Source: Leptospiraceae bacterium (GTDB taxonomy: Bacteria; Spirochaetota; Leptospiria; Leptospirales; Leptospiraceae). From it: a DNA stretch of 41,233 nt. Shown here piece by piece: positions 9,335-19,061 of this stretch. The number at the start of each line of letters is the position of its first letter. Positions within the stretch are counted from its first letter, which is position 1. The stretch covers positions 1-41,233 of the forward strand of contig JAKRSH010000012.1 in assembly GCA_022402465.1 (NCBI GenBank), read 5' to 3'. Position numbers and translations under genes: made by a program. The notes under the pieces were generated by a model, which saw nothing but the letters and a program-made list of their open reading frames with translations, was not told the origin of the DNA and ran no database searches.

Positions 9335-10357
9335 TTAAATTTCCTTGATATGAAAAATTTCATAACCCGATTCTTTTTTCTCGTAATGAATTCTCCCTTC
9401 TAGCTCTAGTTTCTTGATAATAGAGTAGATCAGTCCTAGTGCAGTAGTGAGATGTCCACCTGTATGAACTTTTTTGCCTATGGCAGCTTCCATAAGAGAC
9501 AAAAGATCGGAAGAACCTTCTTTTAATCTGTGGATTACTCCCTTTTCAAGTATAGAAAGTGTCTTTTTGACTAGGGTAATCGTTCTCTTGGGATCATCAA
9601 TTTCGGAACCATGGGCAGGTAGCATTCTTCGGATAGGTTCCTCTAGTAGTTTCTCTAGGGTAAAATGGTAATCATTCAAGCTTCCATCCAACTCGGAATA
9701 GATAGCCGTAAGATTGGCAATAATCAAATCACCGGAGAAATAGATTTTAGATTTTTGCAAAACAGGAGTGATATGATATAAATTATGACCTGGAGTATAG
9801 ATAAAGCGAAAGCCATGTCCATCTATTTCTATGCTATCATTGTGGTCTATGGCTACATCAATTTGCAGAAAAGGAGTACCTTTTTTAGTTTCGTAAAATT
9901 TTGAAAAAAATGTATTCCAACCCTGTCTCGATTTCCTTAAGACCTTTTCTAGTTCGATAGGATCTCCATAGGCAATTTTAAATAGATCCTCTGTAGCTTG
10001 TTCAAATAGTTTCATAGATTCTATATAATTACCAACTCCATCTTGCATGGCTCTATAACCATAATAGGTCGCTTTCTTGGCATATGACTTTAGTACCAAA
10101 GCTGAGGAGATATGATCTAGATGGTTATGAGTATAGATGATATGCTTGATATCACTGAGGGAAAAACCTCTAGTCTTAAGGGATGCTTGTAGAAGTGGCA
10201 CGGATTCTATATACCCCGAATCAATTAACGTCAATCCATCATTCACTAGTATATAAATATTATTAGGTGCGTAAAAAGGTTGGGGCAGAACGATTTTAAA
10301 TAATCCATTTCCAATTTCATCCATAGGTGGAATTTTATTTTGTTGGGTGATTTTCAT
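9335..10357 (-). CDS. Metallo-beta-lactamase-fold hydrolase, LACTB2-like
   Basis: A 340-residue hydrolase with the metal-binding motif THNHLDH near residue 75, GHNLYHITP (third His), SGDLIIAN (bridging Asp) and PAHGSEIDDP (last His). After about residue 265 comes a small helical/winged-helix tail (TTALGLIYSIIKKLELEGRI), typical of LACTB2-like proteins. This group includes nucleases and thioesterases, and the sequence alone does not give the substrate. It lies between two genes for exported proteins on the same strand, 1 base after the end of the TPR gene, so cotranscription is likely. Confidence 0.85.
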   Translation of the reverse strand: MKITQQNKIPPMDEIGNGLFKIVLPQPFYAPNNIYILVNDGLTLIDSGYIESVPLLQASLKTRGFSLSDIKHIIYTHNHLDHISSALVLKSYAKKATYYGYRAMQDGVGNYIESMKLFEQATEDLFKIAYGDPIELEKVLRKSRQGWNTFFSKFYETKKGTPFLQIDVAIDHNDSIEIDGHGFRFIYTPGHNLYHITPVLQKSKIYFSGDLIIANLTAIYSELDGSLNDYHFTLEKLLEEPIRRMLPAHGSEIDDPKRTITLVKKTLSILEKGVIHRLKEGSSDLLSLMEAAIGKKVHTGGHLTTALGLIYSIIKKLELEGRIHYEKKESGYEIFHIKEI

Positions 10358-10358
10358 C

Positions 10359-11405
10359 TTATTTGAAACTTTTATTTATTTCTACGTCATCTTCTTCAAG
10401 TTGTGTTTTTTTTGCCTCTGCAAATTTCTTACTTATATCTCTCCTTCTTTGAATTACCTTATAAGAAAAATCAGCAAAGAAAGGATCATTAGGATACTTC
10501 AATAAAATATTATATTGATCTTCTGAGGTTTCGTAATCTAAAACTCTGGAAGCAGTTTCCGCAAAGTAGAAGTGGAATCTTTTGCTATAATCTTTTTCTC
10601 TTCCTTCTGGTGTACTGAGCTTGGTTTCATTTAAAATTTTGTAGGCTTGGTAGTAATTTCCTGCATTGATTTCAAGTCTTGCAAAACCTACACGCGCATC
10701 AGGACTTTCTTCATCTATTTTCAATGCTTCATTCAAATAGATACTTGCTCTATTTCGTATTCCACTCTTTAAGTAGTACTCGGCAAGTAAGACCAGAGCT
10801 TCTGTTTTATATTTATTTAGAGCAGCTGCTTTTTTGTAAGATTCTATTGCATAATAAGATTCATTTTTAAGTTCACTCAATATTCCTATGTGAATATAAG
10901 TCTTATAAAATTCGGGGATTTCTGCCTTGGCTAATTCAAAATGAATCAAAGCATCATCAAATTTATTTTGGATATGAAGCAATCTTCCGTAATTGTATCG
11001 AAATGGAAAAAATCTCGGATCGTAACGTATGCCTGCTTTGAACATAGCAGTTGCTGTCTTTCTATCCTCTTCCTTGCCAGTTAGTATAAGAGTTATTATT
11101 TGATTGTTAAATGTCCCACAATTAGAAATCTTTCTGCCATCATATACAAAGCTTCCCATGGATTCAGGTGGCTCGCCTTCCCATAATTTACCTGTTGCGA
11201 CTATAAAGTCTTCGGGAATTCTTTTAAACCCACCCTTATTAAAATCGCTAGGATCCTCTTCAGCCTCTCCCCAAAGTAAATCGGGGTAAAGCTTCCCGTC
11301 GACCATAACTTGGCTATGGATAGCTTGGAAGGTTCCACCCAGGATAAGGAGAAGGCAGATTCCTGAAGTTATAGATTTCATTTGGGTTTTTAATGAATTC
11401 ATCAT
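10359..11405 (-). CDS. Exported tetratricopeptide-repeat protein
   Basis: About 348 residues from ATG at 11405, or 340 from ATG at 11381. It begins with a signal peptide (MKSITSGICLLLILGG, ending near AIHSQ). The mature N-terminus (PDLLWGEAEEDP and so on) is not assigned. From about residue 130 helix pairs of the TPR type appear: PFRYNYGRLLHIQNKFDDAL, YKTYIHIGILSELKNESYYA, EALVLLAEYYLKSGIRNRAS, PDARVGFARLEINAGNYYQA. This points to a periplasmic protein-protein interaction role, not an enzyme. Neither start has a clear ribosome binding site. The gene shares a 63-base divergent promoter region with ccmA. Confidence 0.72.
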   Translation of the reverse strand: MMNSLKTQMKSITSGICLLLILGGTFQAIHSQVMVDGKLYPDLLWGEAEEDPSDFNKGGFKRIPEDFIVATGKLWEGEPPESMGSFVYDGRKISNCGTFNNQIITLILTGKEEDRKTATAMFKAGIRYDPRFFPFRYNYGRLLHIQNKFDDALIHFELAKAEIPEFYKTYIHIGILSELKNESYYAIESYKKAAALNKYKTEALVLLAEYYLKSGIRNRASIYLNEALKIDEESPDARVGFARLEINAGNYYQAYKILNETKLSTPEGREKDYSKRFHFYFAETASRVLDYETSEDQYNILLKYPNDPFFADFSYKVIQRRRDISKKFAEAKKTQLEEDDVEINKSFK

Positions 11406-11468
11406 TTTAAAAAAGAAAAACTCGTATTTCAGAGAAAGTTTTCCATCCTGGACAAGAAGGTAAACGAA

Positions 11469-12077
11469 TTGCACTTGCTTCAGGTTCAGAATTTCAGTTA
11501 TAGTATCGGGTTTAAATCGATCTTAGAAAAGGTCAATCTGAAACTTTCTCCCAAGAAACGAACTGCACTTCGTGGTGAGAACGGAGCGGGAAAATCCACT
11601 TTATTGAGATGTATTTTACATTATGCTCATTATAAAGATTTCATAGTTTGGAATAAGGACATCCCAGTTTCTCAGAACACTATCTCCTACCTAGGTCATG
11701 AATTAGGTCTTTACAATTCTTTAAGTCTATATGAAAATTTAAAATTCTTCCATTCTATAGCAAAATCCCCTATCTCATGGAACACTATTGAAAAATGGGT
11801 GAATATCTTTCAATTGCAACTTCGGTGGGAGGATCCGATATATTCACTCTCTAGGGGAATGAAACAAAAAGTAGCCTTAATACGTGCTTTAATACCAAAT
11901 GCCAATTTACTTTTGTTAGATGAGCCATTTACGGGTTTGGACCATAAATCAAATATGGAGATTCGAGATATACTAAAATCAATATCTGAATCAACAACCA
12001 TTCTAGCTGTGATTCATGAAGTAGAAGATGATTTTTGGGAAGAAACCATCCATTTACAGAGACCGGGTGCAAAATGA
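11469..12077 (+). CDS. ccmA: Heme exporter ATP-binding protein CcmA
   Basis: The ATPase of the CcmABC(D) complex, which drives heme handling for cytochrome c maturation. At 202 residues it is a minimal ABC ATPase, as CcmA usually is. Walker A GENGAGKST is near residue 38, the signature LSRGMKQKV near 130, and Walker B LLLLDEP directly after. The start is TTG at 11469, with an AAGGT-like site about 7 bases upstream; no ATG is available. The stop overlaps the ccmB start by 4 bases (ATGA). It is the first gene of a seven-gene overlapping run that continues into purine genes. Confidence 0.88.
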   Translation: MHLLQVQNFSYSIGFKSILEKVNLKLSPKKRTALRGENGAGKSTLLRCILHYAHYKDFIVWNKDIPVSQNTISYLGHELGLYNSLSLYENLKFFHSIAKSPISWNTIEKWVNIFQLQLRWEDPIYSLSRGMKQKVALIRALIPNANLLLLDEPFTGLDHKSNMEIRDILKSISESTTILAVIHEVEDDFWEETIHLQRPGAK

Positions 12078-12736
12078 TTATTTCCTTACTTAAGAAAGAA
12101 TTACAACTTATTGGAAGAGGATTGCATGGTATTCTGTCTATGTTTGTATTATCCTTTACCTTGCTCTTCTTATTTCATTTTTCATTTGAAAAGGATGTTT
12201 CTTTGCCAATTATTTCCTTGGTAGGAATAAAATGGTCTATACTCTTTATAACTTCCTATGTATTGATAGGTCAATCTACATGGGAGGAAAGAGAGTCTGG
12301 TGCTGGACAGATTGTTCAAATTTTTGTCCCAAATTGGTTGATCTTCTTAATTAAGTCATTTGTCGTCTGGATTTTTTTAGTATTTGTCTTGTGTTTGGTT
12401 ACTATGGGAATGAAACTCATGTTTTCAAATTTTTCAAAGATTCTTCTGCTTAACCATCTATTGTTTATAATTCCAGGCTCACTATCTCTAGCCTTTCTTG
12501 GAGTTAGTCTTGGTTCAATAGCAGCTTCTACCAGAATGAAAGAAGTAATTTTACCCTTGCTTTTGATTCCTTTCAGTATACCCATTTTTTTATTTGGCTT
12601 AAAATCTGAATTTCGATACATAAGCGATGCATCCAGCTTGAATCAATCCGTATTTTTAATGATTTTTTTCTGTTTCTTTTATGGTGCTCTAGGAGCCTTG
12701 TTTCAGGAATTGCAATCGGAGAATATAGATGGATAA
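12074..12736 (+). CDS. ccmB: Heme exporter membrane protein CcmB
   Basis: About 220 residues, as expected for CcmB, with roughly six hydrophobic membrane segments. Family-like features are the N-terminal [27 protein letters not shown] after the second segment, and the segment with [19 protein letters not shown]. Start ATG at 12074 overlaps the ccmA stop, supporting translational coupling; an earlier in-frame ATG at 12035 lies inside ccmA and is unlikely. The end overlaps ccmC by 8 bases. It acts in the inner membrane with CcmA and CcmC. Confidence 0.88.
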   Translation: MIISLLKKELQLIGRGLHGILSMFVLSFTLLFLFHFSFEKDVSLPIISLVGIKWSILFITSYVLIGQSTWEERESGAGQIVQIFVPNWLIFLIKSFVVWIFLVFVLCLVTMGMKLMFSNFSKILLLNHLLFIIPGSLSLAFLGVSLGSIAASTRMKEVILPLLLIPFSIPIFLFGLKSEFRYISDASSLNQSVFLMIFFCFFYGALGALFQELQSENIDG

Positions 12737-13433
12737 AGTTAAAATAAACCAATGGAGTTCTTGGATAGTAGATTGTTTACTTTTCCTTATCCTTCTTATT
12801 GTGATGAATTATTCATTGTATTATGTTCAGACTGTACCAAATGTAATTTTGGAACAGGGACTTGCTCATAGAATATTTTATTTTCATGTTCCAGTTGCTT
12901 GGGTTGCTTTGTATGGACCACTTTTTTCCTGTGTCGCCTCTATAGCTTATTTAATTACTCTAAATAAAAAATGGGATATGTATTCCTATTCATTGAATAT
13001 TATCTCCTTGGTCTTTTCATTTGGTGTCTTGTTCTCAGGACCAATTTGGGCTTTGAGTGCCTGGGGTGTTTCTTGGGACTGGACCGATGCAAGGCTTCAA
13101 TCCTTTTTTATACTCTTCTTATCCTTGGTAGGATATTTTATTTTTCGTAGTTTAGTTACTTCTTACCAAAAGAAAATGTTGCTTTCTTCGTATTTAACCT
13201 TGCTTTGCGGAGTAAATTCCATTCTCACTTGGGGAGCCATACGTTGGATTGATAATCCAGGCAATCACCCAAGTTCTGTTCTAGGGAAGGGTGGAATGGA
13301 TGCTGATATGAAGTTTGGATTTTATCTAAGTGTTTTTGCTTTTCATATCCTATTTTTAGTCTTGCTTAGATTGACAATACGATATGTATCTCTTACCAAT
13401 GAACTAAATCGTCTTAAACAGAATATGGACTAA
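12729..13433 (+). CDS. ccmC: Heme handling protein CcmC
   Basis: A 234-residue polytopic protein with about six membrane segments. HVPVAWVAL near residue 53 carries the first conserved His. The tryptophan-rich heme motif reads [13 protein letters not shown] near residue 114, where the usual form is WGxWWxWD, so one motif position differs. A second His is in [11 protein letters not shown] near 180. CcmC binds heme and passes it to CcmE; no ccmE, ccmF or ccmH is in this window. It overlaps ccmB and stops 3 bases before the phosphatase gene. Confidence 0.88.
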   Translation: MDKVKINQWSSWIVDCLLFLILLIVMNYSLYYVQTVPNVILEQGLAHRIFYFHVPVAWVALYGPLFSCVASIAYLITLNKKWDMYSYSLNIISLVFSFGVLFSGPIWALSAWGVSWDWTDARLQSFFILFLSLVGYFIFRSLVTSYQKKMLLSSYLTLLCGVNSILTWGAIRWIDNPGNHPSSVLGKGGMDADMKFGFYLSVFAFHILFLVLLRLTIRYVSLTNELNRLKQNMD

Positions 13434-13436
13434 TCA

Positions 13437-14570
13437 ATGCCCGAACCAGAGAGTAAACAATATTCTATTTTGATTATAGATGATGCTAAGGAAAATGTTG
13501 AATTATTAGCTAAGCTTCTAATATCTGAACATTATAAAGTTATTAAGTCTTTTTCAGCGGACGAGGCTCGCAAAATTTTACTTTCTGAAAAAGTTGACAT
13601 CCTCTTGTTAGATGTCAATATGCCTGTCCAAGATGGCTATTCTTTCTGCAAAGAATTAAGAGAGATAGAAAGCTTCAAATTAGTTCCTATTCTATTTATA
13701 ACTGCTGTAGATAGAGAGATTGGCTTCCAAGAAGCTATCGCCAATGGAGGGGATGATTTTATTAGTAAGCCCTTTCATAAAAAAGAATTAATAGCTAAGA
13801 TCAAAGCCTTCCTTAGAATAAAAGTTTTACAAGATCAAATTTTGTTAGAAAAAACAAAGTATGAAAAAGAACTTCGCGCTGCAAGGAGAGTTCAAGAGCA
13901 GCTTATTCCAAATAAATCTTTACATTGGAATAACATTGAAGCTGAATCTTTTCTGCAACCTATGTTCCAAATAGGTGGAGACTTTGTTGATGTTTGGGAA
14001 GAAGAGAACAGATTGCACTGTGTAATTGCCGATTGTTCCGGCCACGGTCCCTCTGCAGCTCTTGTTGCTGTTATGTTTAAAATGCAGTTAATGAATTGTC
14101 CCAAGACGAATGATTTAGCGATTAAAATCGAATTCCTTAGGAAAAATTTAAAAGGCATTCTTCCAGAAGATTATTTTATAACTTTTGTATATTTAATTTT
14201 AGATTCAAATGGAGAAATGGAATATATAAAATGCGGACATCCCGAACCCTTGTTATTCGATGGAACAAATATTATACCACTCCCAGGACTAAGTCCTATG
14301 ATAGTAGATTTGGATTTAAAATTAAACGATAGTATTTGCCACATGAAATTAAAAAAAGGATCAAGTTTATTGCTTTACACGGATGGTCTTATCGAAGTTA
14401 CAAATACTTCATTGCAAATGCTAGCTGAGGAAGGCTTAACTCAAATTTTTCTCAATAATGTAAATCTAGAACCTTATAAAATGTTTCAAAATATTCTCCA
14501 AGATATATTAAATTATTGTGGCAGCACTAGTCCTGAGGATGATATGGCAATGATATGTATCAAGTTCTAA
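13437..14570 (+). CDS. Response regulator with SpoIIE/RsbU-type PP2C phosphatase output
   Basis: A receiver domain (residues ~9-125: acidic IIDD, phospho-acceptor Asp59 in [10 protein letters not shown], Lys111 in FISKPF) is joined by a short coiled coil ([15 protein letters not shown]) to a serine phosphatase domain. The metal-site motifs are [33 protein letters not shown] and SPEDDMAMI. Such proteins dephosphorylate anti-sigma-factor antagonists in partner-switching pathways; the partner is not visible here. The gene is wedged between ccmC (3-base gap) and purC (16-base overlap), so it is probably expressed with both. Confidence 0.92.
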   Translation: MPEPESKQYSILIIDDAKENVELLAKLLISEHYKVIKSFSADEARKILLSEKVDILLLDVNMPVQDGYSFCKELREIESFKLVPILFITAVDREIGFQEAIANGGDDFISKPFHKKELIAKIKAFLRIKVLQDQILLEKTKYEKELRAARRVQEQLIPNKSLHWNNIEAESFLQPMFQIGGDFVDVWEEENRLHCVIADCSGHGPSAALVAVMFKMQLMNCPKTNDLAIKIEFLRKNLKGILPEDYFITFVYLILDSNGEMEYIKCGHPEPLLFDGTNIIPLPGLSPMIVDLDLKLNDSICHMKLKKGSSLLLYTDGLIEVTNTSLQMLAEEGLTQIFLNNVNLEPYKMFQNILQDILNYCGSTSPEDDMAMICIKF

Positions 14571-15424
14571 AATCAAAACCAAACTACATCGGAAAAGTTA
14601 GAGATGTATTCGAAATTGAAGAGAATTTAATTCTCGTATCAACGGATAGAATATCTGCCTTCGATGTTGTTTTTTCGGAAGTGATTCAAGGTAAAGGTTT
14701 GGTATTAAATCAAGTATCTTTAGCTTGGTTTGAGTTTTTTAAAGATATTCCAAACCATATAATTGAATCAGATTCTACAAAATATCCTGAGCCCTATAAT
14801 AAGGAACCATGGTTAAAGGATAGATCTGTTCTAGTTAAGAAATGCAAGCGTATTGATTATGAATGTGTTGTTAGAGGGTATTTAAGCGGATCTGCTTATA
14901 AAGAATATGCGAAGACTGGACAGATCGCCTTTAAGAATTATCCAAGTGGATTCAAAGAATCTTCTAAGTTACCTGAACCAATTTTCACACCAGCAAGAAA
15001 GAATGATAGTGGTCATGATGAAAATATTTCAGAAGATACTCTGCGATCCGAAATAGGAAATGAATTATTTACTCAATTGAAGCAAACCTCAATTCACCTT
15101 TATTCAGAAGCAAGCCGGGTTATAGAAAGCGAGGGTCTCATTCTCTGTGATACGAAATTTGAATTTGGACTCGATGATGGTAAATTAATATTAATAGACG
15201 AGCTTCTCACGCCTGATTCTTCCCGGTATTGGGAGAAAGAAACTTATAGAGAAGGATCTAGTCCTCCAAGTCTAGACAAACAGATACTTAGGAATTATTT
15301 AGAAACTCTGACCTGGGACAAGAATCCTCCTGCTCCGAGTTTACCACAGAATATCCAAGATGAAATATTAGAAAAATACAAAATACTGGAGAAGAGAATT
15401 ACAAAATGTATCTCGCAAAAATAA
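14555..15424 (+). CDS. purC: Phosphoribosylaminoimidazole-succinocarboxamide (SAICAR) synthase
   Basis: Condenses CAIR and aspartate with ATP to give SAICAR in purine synthesis. The 289-residue length fits the longer (yeast-like) PurC form. Signatures are GKVRDVFEI near the start, [11 protein letters not shown], the substrate loop [66 protein letters not shown] and a closing SPPSLDKQ. The start at 14555 lies inside the phosphatase gene's end. The next gene, purS, overlaps its end by 19 bases. Confidence 0.96.
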   Translation: MYQVLKSKPNYIGKVRDVFEIEENLILVSTDRISAFDVVFSEVIQGKGLVLNQVSLAWFEFFKDIPNHIIESDSTKYPEPYNKEPWLKDRSVLVKKCKRIDYECVVRGYLSGSAYKEYAKTGQIAFKNYPSGFKESSKLPEPIFTPARKNDSGHDENISEDTLRSEIGNELFTQLKQTSIHLYSEASRVIESEGLILCDTKFEFGLDDGKLILIDELLTPDSSRYWEKETYREGSSPPSLDKQILRNYLETLTWDKNPPAPSLPQNIQDEILEKYKILEKRITKCISQK

Positions 15425-15654
15425 ATATTACCTTAAAAGAATCAGTACTAGATCCCCAAGGACAAACTGTTCTCCGCACACTGCAAGGAATGTCAGAACA
15501 AACGGTTCAAGATGTAAGAGTCGGGAAATATGTTGAGATGAAATTACAAGCTGATTCTTCAGAATCTGCAAAAGAAATTGCAACAAGAATTTGTGATAAG
15601 CTTCTTGTGAATTCTGTGATTGAGACTTACCATTTAGAGATAGCAAAGATATGA
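15406..15654 (+). CDS. purS: Phosphoribosylformylglycinamidine synthase subunit PurS
   Basis: An 82-residue small subunit that bridges PurL and PurQ. Typical features are an N-terminal strand ([19 protein letters not shown]), the helix [23 protein letters not shown], and the second half [29 protein letters not shown]. It overlaps purC by 19 bases and purQ by 4 bases (ATGA), so all three are translationally linked. The partner purL is not in the window and must lie elsewhere. Confidence 0.94.
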   Translation: MYLAKINITLKESVLDPQGQTVLRTLQGMSEQTVQDVRVGKYVEMKLQADSSESAKEIATRICDKLLVNSVIETYHLEIAKI

Positions 15655-16313
15655 AAGTTGCAGTTGTAACTTTTCCTGGATCCAATTGTGATAAGGACAT
15701 AGGAACTGTACTTGAAGAATCTTATAAGGCAAAGGTTTCTTACATTTGGCATAAAGATTCTATTCCTAATGGTCTAGACCTAGTCATTATCCCTGGTGGG
15801 TTTTCTTATGGTGATTATTTGCGATGTGGAGCCATGGCTAAATTTTCTCCCGCTATGGAGTCCGTGGTTTCCTTTGCGAAGCAGGGTGGTAAGGTTCTTG
15901 GAATTTGCAATGGATTTCAAATTCTCACTGAGGCTGGATTACTCCCAGGAGCCTTAGTAAATAATCTTGGTTTAAAATATATTTGCAAGGACCAAGAACT
16001 GCTTATTGCTAAGAATGATTCTAAAGGTTTTTGGAAGAACTTCAAACAAACAACTGGTAGTTTATCTTTTCCCATTGCTCATGGTGAAGGAAGATACCAT
16101 GCAGACCCAGAAACGATTCATGAATTAGAGTCAGAAGGTAGAATCGTTTTAAAATATAAGGATAATCCCAACGGATCAGTTGCAGATATTGCAGGAATTG
16201 CTTCTTCCAATGGAAAAATTGTAGGAATGATGCCTCACCCAGAAAGAGCAATGAATCCATATACGGGTTTAAGTGATGGAAAGATTTTCTTTGATTATTT
16301 TCTTGCAAATTGA
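15651..16313 (+). CDS. purQ: Phosphoribosylformylglycinamidine synthase, glutaminase subunit PurQ
   Basis: A class I glutamine amidotransferase of 220 residues that supplies ammonia to PurL. The N-terminus VAVVTFPGSNCDKD is typical. IIPGGFSYGDYLRCGAMA is the oxyanion region, the nucleophile Cys is in LGICNGFQ near residue 86, and the His/Glu of the triad are in MMPHPERAMN near the end. Its ATG overlaps the purS stop. It closes the ccm-phosphatase-pur run; the next gene starts 66 bases later and probably has its own promoter. Confidence 0.96.
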   Translation: MKVAVVTFPGSNCDKDIGTVLEESYKAKVSYIWHKDSIPNGLDLVIIPGGFSYGDYLRCGAMAKFSPAMESVVSFAKQGGKVLGICNGFQILTEAGLLPGALVNNLGLKYICKDQELLIAKNDSKGFWKNFKQTTGSLSFPIAHGEGRYHADPETIHELESEGRIVLKYKDNPNGSVADIAGIASSNGKIVGMMPHPERAMNPYTGLSDGKIFFDYFLAN

Positions 16314-16379
16314 ATAATTTGTTGTAAAGTTTTCTTACAAGTATTATGCTTTTAGTAGAAAACTTATGCGAGAATTATC

Positions 16380-17660
16380 ATGAACAATTCATCAGTAATC
16401 GATTGTGTAGATTTTGTTTTAAGAAAAAATGAAGTCATCACTTTAATCTTAGGAGGAGGCAAGGGAACTAGACTCATGCCTCTTACCGATAGGCGTTCCA
16501 AGCCTGCTGTGAGTTTTGGTGGAAAATATCGTTTAATAGATATTCCAATTTCAAATTCACTTAACTCTGGTTTTGATCAAATCTTCGTACTAACACAGTT
16601 CAATTCGTACTCTTTGAACCGCCACATTTCAAGAACCTATGCCTTGAACTCTATCAATAACAAAGCCTTTGTAGAAATTATAGCAGCCGAGCAAACCAAT
16701 CTCTCCGTGAATTGGTTCGAAGGAACAGCTGATGCTGTTCGTAAGGTATTGCCTCATATCCAAGAATATAGACCGAAATATGTAATGATTCTATCTGGAG
16801 ACCAACTCTATAATATGAATCTCACTGAATTCATGCAGAACCATATTATCAATCCAGAAACAGAAATCAGTGTTGCTTGCAATTCGGTTTCTGAAGATAG
16901 GATTACAGGGCTTGGTATCGTTAAGACCAATTCAAAAGGTAGCATAGATGAGTTTATTGAAAAACCCACTGATATAGAGCAAGTCACATCTTGTAGAATG
17001 GAAGATGGAAATTTTCTTGCAAATATGGGAATTTATATCTTCAATACCAAGACCCTAATCGATGTCCTCTCTGATAAGTCTAGAACTGATTTTGGTAAAG
17101 AAATTCTACCCCAATCTTTAAAAACAAGAAAAGTCAAGGCTTATGAATACAAGGGTTATTGGGAAGATATAGGAACTATCAAGGCATTCTATGATGCGAA
17201 TCTTATGCTCACAGATGAAGTTCCTGCTTTTAATCTGTATGATCCAGAAACTCCACTCTATACAAGAGCCAGGTCGCTTCCTCCTACAAAATTGAATAAT
17301 GCTAGAGTACAACAAGCTTTGATTTCAGAGGGAGCTATCATCAACGATGCAGAAATCTTTAGATCTCTAATTGGAATTCGCCAATTCGTAGATAAGGGAA
17401 CTAAGATCTCTGAGAGCGTGGTTATGGGAATGGACAAATATGAATACAAGGATGATAGTCCAGAGAATATTCCCAAGGGAATAGGAAAGAATTGCGAAAT
17501 TCATAAAACCATCATCGATAAGGACTGCACGATTGGAGATGGAGTTAAGCTCTTAAATAAAGAGAATTTGGAAGAATATGAGGATGATTATGTTTACATT
17601 CGTGACGGAATTATCATAGTACCAAGAAGAAAGGTAATACCGCCAGGATACGAAATTTAA
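16380..17660 (+). CDS. glgC: Glucose-1-phosphate adenylyltransferase (ADP-glucose pyrophosphorylase)
   Basis: Makes ADP-glucose from glucose-1-phosphate and ATP, the activated sugar for glycogen or other glucans. It is 426 residues long. Residues ~22-60 hold the nucleotidyltransferase core motif GGGKGTRLMPLTDRRSKPAV and the GGKYRLIDIPISNSLNSG segment. EGTADAVRKV, ILSGDQLYNM, a conserved FIEKP and YKGYWEDIGTIKAFYDANL follow. The C-terminal third is a left-handed beta-helix (INDAEIFRSLIGIR, IGDGVKLLN). The N-terminus has a ~20-residue extension before the core. No other glycogen gene is adjacent. Confidence 0.95.
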   Translation: MNNSSVIDCVDFVLRKNEVITLILGGGKGTRLMPLTDRRSKPAVSFGGKYRLIDIPISNSLNSGFDQIFVLTQFNSYSLNRHISRTYALNSINNKAFVEIIAAEQTNLSVNWFEGTADAVRKVLPHIQEYRPKYVMILSGDQLYNMNLTEFMQNHIINPETEISVACNSVSEDRITGLGIVKTNSKGSIDEFIEKPTDIEQVTSCRMEDGNFLANMGIYIFNTKTLIDVLSDKSRTDFGKEILPQSLKTRKVKAYEYKGYWEDIGTIKAFYDANLMLTDEVPAFNLYDPETPLYTRARSLPPTKLNNARVQQALISEGAIINDAEIFRSLIGIRQFVDKGTKISESVVMGMDKYEYKDDSPENIPKGIGKNCEIHKTIIDKDCTIGDGVKLLNKENLEEYEDDYVYIRDGIIIVPRRKVIPPGYEI

Positions 17661-17729
17661 TTGCCAAAATACTAGCCTAGCTGGGATCATGAAACTTAAG
17701 GGCAATTTATCTGACTCTGTGTCAGGTTT

Positions 17730-18989
17730 ATGTCAAAAGATTCTTTAAATATGACTCAAGCAAACAGCAATCCAGGCAATACCAATTTTGTGAATGAGTC
17801 ATACTACGTACCTCACTTTCAGCCTATTGTAAATGTTATAACTAGAAATGTCTCAGGGTATGAAGTACTGGGTAGGCAGTATTCTCCTTTGGAAAATAAG
17901 TACCACTCTTTAGGTGCACTTTTCCACTCCAACCATGATGATATTCTTTCCGTTTACAATGTGGATAGAATTATTCGCGAGAAGGCAGTTCGCTACCTAA
18001 AAGAATCCTATTCTAAAACCAAACTTTTTTTCAACATAATGCCTCATTATCTCTCCAGAGTCCATAAATCAGATCTTAAGGCAGATCGTTTTCATATTAT
18101 ACAGTTGATTGAGAAATATGAGATCAATAAATCAGATATAATTCTAGAAATTACAGAAGATGAGTTTGAGGGTTCCATAGAAAACCTCATACAAATGGTA
18201 AATGTCTTCCGCGATTATGGACTGAAGATAGCCATTGATGATTTGGGTGTTGGTTTTTCCAATTTAGAAAGGATAGGATACCTACATCCCGATATCATCA
18301 AAATTGATATTAAAATCATGCGTGAGAGTTTGAATTTAAACTCATTTCGCCAAGTACTATCCGCTGTCTCAGAAATGTCTCAAAAACTCGGATCCCATTT
18401 GTTATTTGAAGGAATAGAAACTGAGGAAGAATTGAATCTTGCTCTGTCTATGGGAGCAAATCTTTTGCAAGGCTACTACTTTGCTAAGCCCCAACAAGAC
18501 TTTTTGAATAAGAACTATTTTGCCAAAGATCTTAAGGCAATTTTGGAAAAATTTGCTGGTTTAAGATTTATTGAACTTTTGCAGGAGCTTGAGAAAGAAA
18601 ACAGCATAGTACAAAGACTGGAAGAAATCTTTCATGATTTTGAGCAAAAAGATAAGAATTATATCATTAAGAAGCTTTCCGAAGCTCAGGATGCCTTTCC
18701 TCAATTTATTTCCAAAGTCTTTCTTTGCGACATCCACGGTTACCAGATAACAGCCACCTATATTCGTAATGAATATGGGAAGCTAGAAGAGAGACTCTCT
18801 GGTCTTGGAAATAATTATGCCTGGAAGCCCTATTTTATTCAGCACAAAGCCTTGTCCATACATGAGAAGAAAAGATGGCATATGACTGAACCTCTTTTTG
18901 ACATCAAGAAGCAGAAAGAATATGTTGTATTTACCTATTGGTTAACAGATGAAATTATACTCGTTTCTCAAGTAGACTGGAAATCATAA
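17730..18989 (+). CDS. EAL-domain c-di-GMP phosphodiesterase, YkuI-like
   Basis: A 419-residue protein. Residues ~25-260 are an EAL domain: FQPIVN, EVLGR at 45-49 in place of EALxR, FFNIMP (Asn), LEITEDE (Glu), IAIDDLGVGFSN (Asp pair), IIKIDIKIM (Lys), EGIETEEE (Glu) and QGYYFAKP (Gln). All metal- and base-binding positions seem present, so activity is plausible. After a coiled linker, the C-terminus (FPQFISKVFLCDIHGYQITATY and onward) resembles the PAS-like domain after EAL in Bacillus YkuI. No membrane segment is seen, suggesting a cytoplasmic sensor. It stands alone between glgC and sufC. Confidence 0.85.
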   Translation: MSKDSLNMTQANSNPGNTNFVNESYYVPHFQPIVNVITRNVSGYEVLGRQYSPLENKYHSLGALFHSNHDDILSVYNVDRIIREKAVRYLKESYSKTKLFFNIMPHYLSRVHKSDLKADRFHIIQLIEKYEINKSDIILEITEDEFEGSIENLIQMVNVFRDYGLKIAIDDLGVGFSNLERIGYLHPDIIKIDIKIMRESLNLNSFRQVLSAVSEMSQKLGSHLLFEGIETEEELNLALSMGANLLQGYYFAKPQQDFLNKNYFAKDLKAILEKFAGLRFIELLQELEKENSIVQRLEEIFHDFEQKDKNYIIKKLSEAQDAFPQFISKVFLCDIHGYQITATYIRNEYGKLEERLSGLGNNYAWKPYFIQHKALSIHEKKRWHMTEPLFDIKKQKEYVVFTYWLTDEIILVSQVDWKS

Positions 18990-19061
18990 TTTTCTACTTG
19001 GTTCAACAAGGTCTCATGCAAATCTGTCTAAAAAATAGAATAATTCTAATTTGAGGTTTGA

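Noticed and set aside
16322-16340. Terminator after purQ (TTGTAA and TTACAA)
   Set aside because: Only 6 AT-rich pairs with no U-tract; too weak to call.
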